From assembly GCA_963921795.1 (NCBI GenBank), contig OY997649.1, positions 62,812,006-62,876,005 of the forward strand: a DNA stretch of 64,000 nucleotides. The letters run 5' to 3'. Below, piece after piece: positions 54,380-64,000 of this stretch (positions are counted from its first letter, which is position 1; each line of letters starts with the position of its first letter). Under the pieces are notes generated by a model, which worked only from the letters and a program-made list of their open reading frames with translations, had not been told where the DNA came from and searched no databases. Source of the DNA: Nannobrachium achirus (lineage: Eukaryota; Chordata; Actinopteri; Myctophiformes; Myctophidae). The position numbers and the translations under genes are program-made.

Positions 54380-54456
54380 ATTGTGAAAGTATAGCCAAAC
54401 TACAGGCTCACAACACCTTGCATTGCCAGGTAATGTAGATCGGCTATTTTCACAAT
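54380..54456. repeat. Hairpin, copy 28 (family D, eroded)
   Basis: ATTGTGAAAGTATAGCCAAA on the left and ATCGGCTATTTTCACAAT on the right. Family D sequence follows to about 54610. Confidence 0.75.
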
Positions 54457-54610
54457 GTCTGCCTCTTTCTTTCGTAATATTTGACAATTTGGTATTAAAC
54501 AAAGGTCTTAAAAGTCATATCATGAAATGGTCACTTTAGAAATGTGCAGATACCCTGTATACACTTACAGTATACGTTATGTCGGTTTGTTTGTTGTTGA
54601 GAAAACAAAG

Positions 54611-55526
54611 TATAGACAATGGCATGAGCAAAACCGGTCATACTTTATCGTACGATGGCGGCACATGTGTAGTGTATACATGAAACATTAAGGAATACCA
54701 CAGAAATAGGAGAGGAATAGGCATAGAAATACGTCGTTGTCGGGCAGAAATCTTAGTCCAGTTACTTTTCAGGAGAAAAATACAAAAACATGAAGGGAAG
54801 AAAGTTATAGCAATGTTCCAGAGGCAGTTTGAAAGATGTTAGAGGAGGTAGAAACAAATCGGGACAGAGTAAAGACGGGATGGGAGCCGGCGAAGGAGGC
54901 AAAAAAAAAGAAAAAGAAAAAAGAAAACGTCACGAGGGGTCTTTTCAAAGCCAAACGAGGATGAGGTGTCCGTCCGAGCCGGCAGTCTCTTAAAGCCCAC
55001 AGGTTTCACATCAGAGGAAGGGGGCTGCCTTGATTGGCTGCTTACACGGAACTACCGTCAATCCACCTCTCCTTTTCCCAGGCTCTCATCCCTCCCTCAT
55101 CATCTCTCTCTCTCTCTCTTTCTTCTTCCTCTTCTCTTCCTCTCTTCCTCATCGTGTCCGTCCACAGATCAGTCCGTATTCTCCTCTCTCTCTCTCTCTC
55201 TCTCTGCCTTCCACTTTACATCCCCTTCAAGAAGACATAACACTTCTTCCCATGGCCCCCGGCCTGATCCAGGGTGTCAGCCCCCCGATGTCAGAACCAA
55301 ACCATCTGGCCTGGCCCTCCTCTCTCCCCCTCCCTCCCGCGGAGGGCCGGCCGGCCGGCGAGGCTATCAATCTCCCCGGCTCTCTGGATGCTGTGGTGTG
55401 GTTTGTGTGGTGTGTGATGTCGGGGGGGAGGCTCCATCACTTAGCCAGGAAGCAGTAAATGGAGAGGAAAATTAACCGGGGATGCCGGCCGGGGCTCCAT
55501 GAACGAGAGGCAAAAGAGGGTTCTCG
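54611..55526. other. Non-coding stretch with CT-rich tracts
   Basis: A family B left end GTTGTCGGGCAGAAATCTTA at about 54736, and C/T-rich sequence at 55060-55235. Open frames here reflect composition. No exon supported. Confidence 0.45.
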
Positions 55527-56230
55527 ATCTGTGGGTTCGGGACCGGGGTCCCCAAATTATTTTGGATTAAGTTAATGTGCAACATTGTTTTCTCACTCAA
55601 CAGTGAACAAACCAACACAAAGTTTGTGTATAGAGAGGGTATCTGCACATTTCTAAAGTGACAATTTAACGACTTTTTTTTTTTTTTTCTTAAATTTTTA
55701 TCCCACGATTTTTGTAACCCATTTTTTCACCCGGTGCCAATTGCCTAAGCTGTGATCCTGGGCTCTACTCTCCCTCTGCCAACCTGGGGAGGGCCCCGAA
55801 CTGAGCTCATGCTTCCTTCAATGCATGAGGAGTGAGCAGGCCGCTTCTTATCACCTGACAGGGGGAGCTTCTCCGGTTGGACGTAGCGCGTGGAAGGAAC
55901 ACGTTATTCCAACCAGTTCCATTCCCCTCCATCAGGCGCCCCGGCTGGCCAGGGGGAGGCTTTATAGAGACCAGGATTACTGCATGTTTTTGTGAGGGTA
56001 TCTACCCTAGGAGACACGGGGAGAACATGCAAACTCCACACATGAAGGCCCTTTTGCCAACCCCACCTAGGGTGTGGGCACTGATGACGCGGAGGAGGGA
56101 ACACGCCCCCAGCACCCACAGTGTCCCCCGGCGGGAATCGAACCCAGGACCTTCTAGCTGTGAGGCGACAGCACTACTGACTGCGCCACCGTGCCCCCAA
56201 TTTAACGACTTTTTAACCCTTTCCAAGCCA
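55527..56230. mobile_element. hAT-like family D fragment carrying a V-SINE
   Basis: GACCGGGGTCCCCAAATTAT and TAGAGAGGGTATCTGCACAT match the inverse of 18560-18700. The SINE at 55678-56197 interrupts it. Confidence 0.65.
55678..56197 (-). mobile_element. V-SINE-like element, minus strand, with target duplication
   Basis: The minus-strand head GGGCACGGTGGCGCAGTC, B box GGTTCGATTCCCG and central GTGGAGTTTGCATGTTCTCC. CAATTTAACGACTTTT is duplicated at 55662-55677 and 56198-56213. The T run at the left is the A tail. Confidence 0.88.
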
Positions 56231-57200
56231 CGGGGAGCCTCTTAATATTAAAACCGTTTTATACCGGACATCTGAGCAAGGAGTCTCAGCTGCGCCGTCT
56301 TTTACCGTACTGGCCTGGGTCATTAAAACCGAAATAAATGATTTTTATCCGAAAATCGGCGATCGTCTAACCTTCCCTAGTCACCACTCGTCCATCGATA
56401 GCACATGGCTTGTCTGACATGAAGCAGAAGTGACGTCAGGTCCATTCCTTCTCAGAGGCTCCTTGGCAGCCACCCATTTACTGTTTATACACGAGTGCTA
56501 CTACAGCAGGAGTGCTGCGGGCTATGCGAGCGAAACTGTTCATATCTACTCTTGATTCACACGTGGATTATTTGAGCCGACATTTACGTGAACGGATCGC
56601 GCACGCGAAACGCACAGGGACATGATGTGTCGGCCGAATCCCCCACTCTAAGCCAATGCAGATTGAGAATTTCATTGGGAACTGTGGTGAGTAAACAACG
56701 GGGGATCGCGGTATGGTAATGGGGGATGAAGACCACGTGATATAGCGCTGGATGTCTGGTAAAATGAATGCGGTTCAGATCATAATATAATAATAGAAAT
56801 TTCACGGCTAATCTACCAACAACCATTCTATTTCGGCTGGCGAAGTGTTAATACTTCTAAAATGACAAATTAAACATCACCCAGGTTTTTTCATCTCACT
56901 CACGTCAATTTGTCTGCTGACCTCACTCAGCAACAAAATAAACAGAAAATAAACCAAAATAAAAATAAAACAATTCACAGCGGGCAAGCAGTGATCACCC
57001 CATGATGGGCACTGCAATGTAGTTAAAGAGAGAGAGAGAGAGAGAGATGGGTTTTACAACTCTAGGGAGATCTGTGGAGGATAGGTTTAGGTGTACGTAT
57101 GTAAATTGGATGTGTGTGAATGTGTGTGCTTAATTGTGTGTACACGTGTGCATGTGTGTGTGCGTGTGCGTGTGTGTGCGCGTGTGTGTGTGTACACGTG
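56231..57200. other. Non-coding stretch, no gene seen
   Basis: Intron sequence with a GA tract at 57026-57048 and GT-rich sequence from about 57110. No exon supported. Confidence 0.4.
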
Positions 57201-57214
57201 TGCGTGAGCGCGTG

Positions 57215-57319
<105 letters not shown>

Positions 57320-57456
57320 GGAAGGATGATGGGTGGAGGAAGAAGAAGAAGAAGAAGAAGAGAGAACAGAAGGAGAGAGAGAGTTTCAGTCCCACAGCTG
57401 GCTGCCCTGACGATGATGAACGACTGTCTCCTACTGCACTGCACTGCACTGTGTGC

Positions 57457-57590
<134 letters not shown>

Positions 57591-57642
57591 AAACTATGAT
57601 GAAAATGTTCTTCGACTTCGTTCTTCGTTTTCACTGACCAAC

Positions 57643-58152
57643 TATGGGTGCGTTCGGAAATGCACACCACGTGTGCTCTCAGTGTAGTGAGTGCAGTGGG
57701 CGGTGGCGTTGTAGAGTGCGTTCAGTGAGGCTTATTTACGAACGACCAGTTAAGGGGCAGCGGTGTGCTTTTTCACTTTGAACTCTGAAGGAAAACTTCC
57801 TGTAAAGCAGCAGCTGCCAACATAACGTTGCTCATGAAAGGTCATTTGATTCATTACATTGGCCTACCTGCTGTTAGTTTACACGTTGATGCGTGTGTAA
57901 CAATAAACCCCAAAAGGACCTATCAAGCCGCAAATGGTGCATTTTGTGATCATTTCCTCCATTCTTCAAAGCTGAGAAGCGCTCGAGACATGGCCATGAG
58001 TAGAGTCGTTCAGTGCGTGCAGTTGTGCACTCAGCACACCCGGTGTGCAGCTCACTGGATTTCCAAATGACATCGCACCGAGTGCGCCGAAAAAACAAAC
58101 GACAACATGGCACACCAGTGCGTTGAGTGCGCATTTCCGAACACACCCTAAA
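57643..58152. mobile_element. DNA element with GGTGCGTTCGGAAATGC ends
   Basis: The left GGGTGCGTTCGGAAATGCAC and right GCGCATTTCCGAACACACCC are inverted with few mismatches. 510 bp, no transposase. Superfamily not resolved (TA-like or TWA target). Confidence 0.65.
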
Positions 58153-58197
58153 TAAAAACTAAATTCTGATGATGACTAAACACACACACGCGCGCGT

Positions 58198-58371
<174 letters not shown>

Positions 58372-58386
58372 CCCGGTAGGGATTAC

Positions 58387-58617
58387 CTTGGCAATCATTT
58401 TGGGAGTCTCGCTCTCTGCACAGGCATGGTGGGAGGAATCATCTCTGACGGGGGCGTGGCAGAGGGCGAGGGGGGTGTGTCCTCCGGCGGCGGCACCCTC
58501 CTCGTCGCGCTGGAGGGCCTTGGCGCACGCGTCGTCCAGCACCACTTTGACACAGTGCCCCATCTGGGGCGCCAGCCCCCGGAACGCAGAGCGCCACTCG
58601 CACTCCAGGACCACCGC
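58387..58617 (-). CDS. kiaa0825: kiaa0825 exon with WRSAF block
   Basis: This 231-nt minus-strand exon is 77 codons, phase 0 on both sides. It starts AVVLECEWRSAFRGLAPQ and ends ETPKMIAK at CCAAG|GTAATC. The acceptor is TTCTCCCAG|GCGG. The ECEWRSAF and GHCVKVVLDD segments match the order and spacing of KIAA0825. A glycine/alanine and proline-rich stretch in the second half is low complexity. The first 17 nt of the exon plus its acceptor are repeated about five more times just upstream (58618-58900), so the authentic acceptor was chosen as the copy that joins the open frame. A (CA)n tract of about 155 bp begins right after the donor. Confidence 0.8.
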
Positions 58618-58917
58618 CTGGGAGAACCAGGGACAAGGATTAGAGACACAATCACTACTCCAGGACCACCGCCTGGGAGAACCAGGGACAAGGATTAGAG
58701 ACACAATCACCACTCCAGGACCACCGCCTGGGAGAACCAGGGACAAGGATTAGACACTCCAGGACCACCGCCTGGGAGAACCAGGGACAAGGATTAGAGA
58801 CACAATCACCACTCCAGGACCACCGCCTGGGAGAACCAGGGACGAGGATTAGAGACACAATCACCACTCCAGGACCACCACCTGGGAGAACCAGGGACAA
58901 GGATTAGAGACACAATC
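58618..58917. repeat. Minisatellite derived from an exon start and splice acceptor
   Basis: Units of about 47-55 bp contain, on the plus strand, CTCCAGGACCACCGCCTGGG then AGAACCAGGGACAAGGATTA. The minus strand therefore repeats TTCTCCCAG|GCGGTGGTCC about five more times upstream of the authentic kiaa0825 exon edge. Confidence 0.92.
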
Positions 58918-59205
58918 ACTATGGATATGAAACACCAGATACCTCATCCTGGGAGAACCAGGGACAAGGATTAGAGACACGATCACCATAGATATGAAAC
59001 ACCAGATACCTCATCCTGGGAGAACCAGGGACAAGGATTAGAGACACAATCACTATGGATATGAAACACCACATACCTCATCCTGGGAGAACCAGGGACA
59101 AGGATTAGAGACACAATCACTATGGATATGAAACACCACATACCTCATCCTGGGAGAACCAGGGACAAGGATTAGAGACACAATCACCATAGATATGAAA
59201 CACAA
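58918..59205. repeat. 67-bp minisatellite, about five units
   Basis: Unit shares CTGGGAGAACCAGGGACAAG with the array at 58618 but adds GATATGAAACACCAGATACC. It carries TTCTCCCAG on the minus strand without the exon start. Confidence 0.9.
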
Positions 59206-59341
59206 GCAGGGTTCCCACACATTTTTACCAATTAATTTCCCAAACTTTTCCAAAACCTTTCCAGAATATATAACAATAATTCAGCTCAATAACAAGTCGC
59301 TTACTCCTATGCGCAATGCCCAAAGACAGGTAGTGTATGCC

Positions 59342-59600
59342 AGTGGTTCTCAACATTTTCAGGCCGTGACCCCCGAAATAATCATATTTTAACTGGGGAC
59401 CTGGCACCCTGACGAGCACTAAGAGTTGAGGAATTTTGTTCTATTGTGAAAATAGCAGATCTACATGCTCACAACGCCTCGCGTTGCGAGGCGTTCTGAG
59501 CATGTAGATCTGCTATTTTCACAATTTCTGCCTCTAATATTTGACAATTTGGCCCATGTTTAATTTGTCATTTCAGAGGTATTAACAAAATCAATAACCA
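59342..59600. mobile_element. hAT-like family D element with full hairpin
   Basis: AGTGGTTCTCAACATTTTCA and GGCCGTGACCCCC at the left, TCTGCCTCTAATATTTGACA after the hairpin. The right end is lost. Confidence 0.75.
59443..59525. repeat. Hairpin, copy 29 (family D), near-perfect
   Basis: An 83-bp hairpin with flanks ATTGTG/CACAAT and the paired variant ACATGCTCA/TGAGCATGT. Inner loop AACGCCTCG...CGAGGCGTT. Confidence 0.95.
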
Positions 59601-59865
59601 AAGACAATGCATAGCTATTTTTTCCAGGACCTTCCAGGACCCTTGATCAATTCCAAAACCTTTCCAGTACTGGAAAAACAAAATCTAATTTCAAAATATT
59701 TCCAGGAATTTCATGACCGTGGGAACCCTGCACCAGATACCTCATCTGCCTCTGCAGTCCATTGGAGCGATGTGTAACAACTGGAGCCTGGACGTTCCGG
59801 GAAAAAAACGAGGGAACGCTGCCAGTCAAAAGACCCTTTTCGACTGCAGCTTTAGCACCACCACA

Positions 59866-59982
59866 CTACACTACACTGCACTACACTACACTACACTACA
59901 CTGCACTGCACTGCACTGCACTGCACTGCACTGCACTGCACCGCACCGCACCGCACCGCACCACACCACACCACACCACATA
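59866..59982. repeat. Pentanucleotide array grading CACTA, CACTG, CACCG, CACCA
   Basis: About 23 consecutive 5-bp units. Neighbouring blocks differ by one base each. Confidence 0.93.
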
Positions 59983-61180
59983 AAAATATCTACATTTTCC
60001 ATTACACAAAAGTATCCCTATTGGTAAGAAACAAATTGACCCGTTTAACTGTGATTATAATACAATATAAATTTGTATTACAACTATCCTAATTATAATA
60101 CACTATAATAGATTATAACAGTGATGTCACGTGACATCCTTTTTATGCCCATATATGAGTCATTCTGTACCACATCACTGTGACTCACTGACATCTCGTG
60201 ACATCACTTCCTGTACTGACAGTCAGACAATACTGACAGTCAGACAAGCTACGAGATTTCTCAGGGTATAATGTGACCTTTGGTCGCAATAATACACTAT
60301 AATAGATTATAACAGTGATTATAACACAATAGAATCTATTATCATGTATTACAACTATATCCTGGTGGTCTAAATGAAAAGTCAGTGAGTGATCAGTCAT
60401 TATGAAGTGTTTGGCCCTGTTTGGCCTACAGTAGCTCAGACCTACTCTTGATTGGATACTTTTAGTACCATGTTTAGTACCACTTTCACACCACTCTACC
60501 CATTGCCTTGTAGTGGAAAACCTGGTACAAGTGGGCGGTTTGGTGTGGTGTGGTGTTGGGCCATGTCAGTGGAAAAGGGGCTAAAGTGACTACTGGCCAA
60601 TCACAGCACGTCTTTATTGATGTATGTGTGACGCACGCGGAAGCGCTGCACGCGGCAGCGCTGCACGCGGAAGCGCTGCACGCGGAAGCGTTGCAGATTC
60701 CCTCGGTTCTGCGATGCATTATGCCCCACAGATATAAAGAGCTAGATGCCTTGTTCGCCTCTGCAGTTCATTGGAGCGACGTGCAACAGTTGTAGTCCGG
60801 ACATCCTGGAAAAACTAAGGGAACGCTGTCAGTCAAAGTGACTACTGGCCAATCACAGTGCGACTTTTCCGGGACTTATCCAAGGACTACAATTCAATTC
60901 AACAGAGCCAGTTCCGATGTTGCGCGGCTCAGCTGTTCTTACAGGCTGCGTACGTAAAGACCCGCCCCCACCTACCTCTGATTGGCCTAGCAACTTCCCT
61001 ATGTGTGACGCACGTGGAAGCAATGCACACGTGATTCCCTTAGTCCCTCGATGCACATGCATCAGAGTCGAAGGAGGTGTCTAACTTTCTATGTCTATGT
61101 TATGCCCCCGAGCCGAAGAGGGCGTCTACCTTTCTATGTCTATGCACGATCAGGCCAATCAGCAAGCACAGCCAATCGAA
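59983..61180. other. Non-coding stretch with short repeats
   Basis: An 18-bp repeat (GCACGCGGAAGCGCTGCA type, 60638-60690). CTCTGCAGTYCATTGGAGCG recurs at 59753 and 60760, implying a dispersed repeat. No exon supported. Confidence 0.45.
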
Positions 61181-61181
61181 G

Positions 61182-61320
61182 CTTCGAGCTTGTAGATCTG
61201 CTACTTTTGCTTTTTGTGTGAGACCGTAGTGTGATCAAGTATAGGGAGTTAATTTACCAAAAGAATACGGGGACCTAGATCCATATTCTAACTGTTCCTG
61301 CTCGACAGCAACGATATTCA
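61182..61320. mobile_element. Family B remnant with hairpin right arm (copy 30)
   Basis: TTCGAGCTTGTAGATCTGCT, then GTGTGATCAAGTATAGGGAG and GCTCGACAGCAACGATATT. Confidence 0.65.
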
Positions 61321-61323
61321 AGT

Positions 61324-61325
<2 letters not shown>

Positions 61326-61358
<33 letters not shown>

Positions 61359-61374
61359 CTCAACCAATCAATCA
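61326..61374. repeat. (ATCA)n microsatellite
   Basis: About eleven TCAA units with two changes. Lies 20 nt past the exon donor. Confidence 0.92.
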
Positions 61375-61392
61375 AAAATATATGAACGTTAC

Positions 61393-61454
61393 CTCTGTTC
61401 TGTAGAGGAAACTTCCCTCCACGTCTGACTCGTCTCTGCTCTTCTTCAAAATGC
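61393..61454 (-). CDS. kiaa0825: kiaa0825 exon (most upstream one seen)
   Basis: A 62-nt minus-strand exon reads (G)ILKKSRDESDVEGSFLYRTE and ends at GAG|GTAACG, a usable donor in phase 0. The acceptor is CTCTCAAG|GC, an AAG rather than the usual CAG, so this edge is less certain. Phase 0 matches the next exon, which starts with GCG GTG. The peptide falls where KIAA0825 has a charged, poorly conserved linker before the WRSAF block, which explains why little homology is visible. A (TGAT)n-like repeat lies just beyond the donor and a 26-copy minisatellite starts about 115 bp upstream of the acceptor. Confidence 0.6.
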
Positions 61455-61571
61455 CTTGAGAGACCAAAAACATATTTTCTCATTCAAAACCTTTTTGACA
61501 GAACACCATTTATGCACCACATAACAGTATGTATGCATATGATTATTATTAATAATGGTACATAATGCTTG

Positions 61572-62622
61572 GGCTGAGACCTTCAAAGTGGGGAGAGCCA
61601 GGAAGCAGGGTGCAGAGACCTTCAAAGTGGGGAGAGCCAGGAAGCAGGGTGCAGAGACCTTCAAAGTGGGGAGAGCCAGGAAGCAGGGTGCAGAGACCTT
61701 CAAAGTGGGGAGAGCCAGGAAGCAGGGTGCAGAGACCTTCAAAGTGGGGAGAGCCAGGAAGCAGGGTGCAGAGACCTTCAAAGTGGGGAGAGCCAGGAAG
61801 CAGGGTGCAGAGACCTTCAAAGTGGGGAGAGCCAGGAAGCAGGGTGCAGAGACCTTCAAAGTGGGGAGAGCCAGGAAGCAGGGTGCAGAGACCTTCAAAG
61901 TGGGGAGAGCCAGGAAGCAGGGTGCAGAGACCTTCAAAGTGGGGAGAGCCAGGAAGCAGGGTGCAGAGACCTTCAAAGTGGGGAGAGCCAGGAAGCAGGG
62001 TGCAGAGACCTTCAAAGTGGGGAGAGCCAGGAAGCAGGGTGCAGAGACCTTCAAAGTGGGGAGAGCCAGGAAGCAGGGTGCAGAGACCTTCAAAGTGGGG
62101 AGAGCCAGGAAGCAGGGTGCAGAGACCTTCAAAGTGGGGAGAGCCAGGAAGCAGGGTGCAGCGAACGAGACCTTCAAAGTGGGGAGAGCCAGGAAGCAGG
62201 GTGCAGAGACCTTCAAAGTGGGGAGAGCCAGGAAGCAGGGTGCAGAGACCTTCAAAGTGGGGAGAGCCAGGAAGCAGGGTGCAGCGAACGAGACCTTCAA
62301 AGTGGGGAGAGCCAGGAAGCAGGGTGCAGAGACCTTCAAAGTGGGGAGAGCCAGGAAGCAGGGTGCAGAGACCTTCAAAGTGGGGAGAGCCAGGAAGCAG
62401 GGTGCAGAGACCTTCAAAGTGGGGAGAGCCAGGAAGCAGGGTGCAGCGAACGAGACCTTCAAAGTGGGGAGAGCCAGGAAGCAGGGTGCAGAGACCTTCA
62501 AAGTGGGGAGAGCCAGGAAGCAGGGTGCAGAGACCTTCAAAGTGGGGAGAGCCAGGAAGCAGGGTGCAGCGAACGAGACCTTCAAAGTGGGGAGAGCCAG
62601 GAAGCAGGGTGCAGCGAACGAA
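61572..62622. repeat. 39-bp minisatellite, about 26 units
   Basis: Unit GAGACCTTCAAAGTGGGGAG plus AGCCAGGAAGCAGGGTGCA. Five units in the right half carry an extra 6 bp (GCGAAC). Because 39 is a multiple of 3 and the unit lacks stops in several frames, long open frames appear on both strands; none has independent support as coding. Confidence 0.95.
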
Positions 62623-62925
62623 CGGAGGCAACAAACCCACGCAGGCAGAGGCAAGAGTTCACCAACCCAGCCAGGGCTTGAAAGTGAATGCTAAATGTGT
62701 TAGCCTATAGCGTGCTAAATGTGTTAGCCTATAGCGTTCCGAGACATCCATTATTTAAGCGTGAACATTTCCATATCACTCATGAATCATATGATATTAC
62801 GCGTTTAAAAGCCCACAAATGAGCGCCCGCCGCCCGGCGTTGGAACTTAAAGACCTGTGTTGTTACTGTATAGATGTCTCACGGGTTTCGTTTCGCTCAC
62901 GCACGCCGCATCATATATATATATA

Positions 62926-63185
62926 TCGTCACTGTCGGACAGAAACCTCGTATCTCCAAGTTTCAAGTTTGTACGTTTTTTCACCAAGTAAAGCCCTGCT
63001 TCATCAAACAAGTCTGTCGCACGAAAGTAGTGAAAACAGCCGATCTACAAGCACACAGCGCCTCGCACCGCGAGGCGTTGTGTGCTTGTAGATCTGCTGT
63101 TTTCACTAGCTTAGTTCATTTTTAAAATGATAAACACAAACCGAACGGTCTTGGACATACAAGGTTTCCACCCGACAACGACGAT
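62926..63185. mobile_element. Family B MITE, best complete copy
   Basis: The left end ATCGTCACTGTCGGACAGAA and right end CCACCCGACAACGACGAT are inverted over about 37 bp with several mismatches. (AT)n lies on both sides, so a TA-type target is likely. Centre is hairpin copy 31. Confidence 0.8.
63028..63108. repeat. Hairpin, copy 31 (family B), near-perfect
   Basis: An 81-bp hairpin. Outer TAGTGAAAACAGC/GCTGTTTTCACTA, paired variant CAAGCACA/TGTGCTTG, inner GCGCCTCGC/GCGAGGCG. Confidence 0.95.
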
Positions 63186-63619
63186 ATATATATATATATA
63201 TATGTACCCGACATTAACCGTCCCTGTGTGAGACGCGGGCGATCAGTGAATACACGGCGCCTCAGCGCCGCAGCGGGGAGCCACGCGGGCTGAGGGCTTC
63301 TTCTTGCCCGGATGATGATGGCCTCGTCTAAATCTGAGGGGCCTTGGATTTGATTTGAACCCCAGATAGTGTCAGGCTGTGTAAGGGGTTAATCCTTTGA
63401 GGAAACACTGACTGAGAGAGAGAGAGGGGGGAGAGAGAGAGACAGAGAGGGAGTGGGGGTGGTGGGGGGGAGGGTATCGGAATTAAAAGGCTGCAAACAT
63501 CAAGGCCGCCAGTTCTCTAATCAGGACGCGAGGAAGCGAAGACCCCAGGCGAGGCAATTTAGCCGAACAAGACTAGCGCCACCGCCGCCACGCAACGGGC
63601 GATGGGTGCGGAGGGAGTT

Positions 63620-63657
63620 TGGGGGGGGGGGGGGGGGGGGGGTGCTGGGGGGGGTGG
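63620..63657. repeat. G-run (quadruplex-prone)
   Basis: Over 20 consecutive G, then GTGCTGGGGGGGGTGG. Confidence 0.85.
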
Positions 63658-63689
63658 ATAAGCAAGTGAACTGCGTCACTCTTTGACCT

Positions 63690-63915
63690 TTAAGCCCCCG
63701 CCCGCATCTGATGAATTTCTGGCAATTAAGCCGTTTGATTGCCTGGAATTAATGATTTGGATAACTGGCCTTTTAAAGGCTGTTTACCTCTCTGTAAATT
63801 GAGCCTTTTCTGCAAAGCCCTGTTTTTTTCTTTCTGTTCTTTTCTTTTTCTTTTTTTTGTAAATGTTAACCTTTATGGAAATTAGTCCACGCACCAAAGA
63901 GCTTTTCATTTATTA
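63690..63915. promoter_or_regulatory. Possible conserved non-coding element
   Basis: A non-repetitive stretch with GGCAATTAAGCCGTTTGATT, GGAATTAATGATTTGG and CCTTTTAAAGGC. The motif density and lack of repeat matches resemble deeply conserved vertebrate enhancers. KIAA0825 neighbours NR2F1 in human, a locus rich in such elements. Based on sequence character only. Confidence 0.35.
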
Positions 63916-64000
63916 AAGTCCTTGTCGATGAGCAGACGGTTCAAAGGGGGGGGGGGGGAAGAGAGAGAGAGAGAAAACTATTCCGAGATAATTCCCTGGT

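Noticed and set aside
59735-59770. Possible short kiaa0825 exon ending GATGAG|GTATCTGG on the minus strand
   Set aside because: A donor-like site exists, but no acceptor gives a sensible exon, and the exons at 61393 and 58387 already join in phase.
59713-60027. Frame through the pentanucleotide array
   Set aside because: Low-complexity translation with no support.
61446-62710. Long open frames of about 380-400 codons on both strands
   Set aside because: They follow from a stop-free 39-bp unit and exist in several frames at once. No splice sites, codon bias or homology.

Overview
The window is vertebrate, almost certainly teleost, intronic DNA. The evidence is long CA/GA/GT/GATA-type microsatellites, fish-style tRNA SINEs and V-SINE-like repeats, a Tx1-clade LINE, L2/CR1-like LINEs, a Gmr1-like Ty3/gypsy LTR element, many hAT-type non-autonomous elements and TTAA-flanked foldback MITEs. 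There is no bacterial-style gene organisation.

One host gene runs through most of the window on the minus strand. Five exons were found by reading frame, splice sites and matching phases: 61454-61393, 58617-58387, 43476-43199, 34664-34514 and 11630-11440. Together they give about 304 codons of continuous protein that I recognise from memory as the middle of KIAA0825 (DUF4495 family). Its introns here are about 2.8, 14.9, 8.5 and 22.9 kb and are packed with mobile elements. The earlier and later exons lie outside the window or were not found.

Layout by position. 1-2.9 kb: foldbacks, a LINE tail and a 19-bp tandem repeat. 2.87-9.2 kb: one hAT-like element with an 8-9 bp target duplication, swollen by a LINE-in-LINE nest and tandem repeats. 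9.2-18.9 kb: SINEs, hAT elements, a telomere-like palindrome, a large GC-rich foldback and the last exon seen. 19.07-24.77 kb: an apparently complete two-ORF Tx1-clade LINE seated inside a (TC)n microsatellite. 25-27.3 kb: hAT elements and microsatellites. 27.35-33.82 kb: a young LTR element with integrase placed before reverse transcriptase. 34.5 kb: an exon with a LINE tail just upstream of its acceptor. 35-41 kb: hAT elements. 41.5-43.2 kb: a minisatellite built from the end of an exon and its splice donor. 44-57 kb: hAT, foldback and MITE nests. 58.4-59.2 kb: an exon and a minisatellite built from its splice acceptor. 61.57-62.61 kb: a 39-bp minisatellite. 63.7-63.9 kb: a non-repetitive stretch that may be a conserved regulatory element.

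The most unusual pattern is a palindromic hairpin of roughly 60-95 nt whose arm reads AATAGCAGATCTACAAGCTC. It occurs about 30 times, roughly once per 2 kb, inside at least six different transposon families. Several copies carry paired changes on both arms, several have palindromic flanks unique to the copy, and one pair of related elements shows a filled and an empty site. I know of no named element with this behaviour. The second unusual pattern is that two kiaa0825 exon edges (one donor, one acceptor) have each been amplified into a minisatellite that multiplies the splice site.
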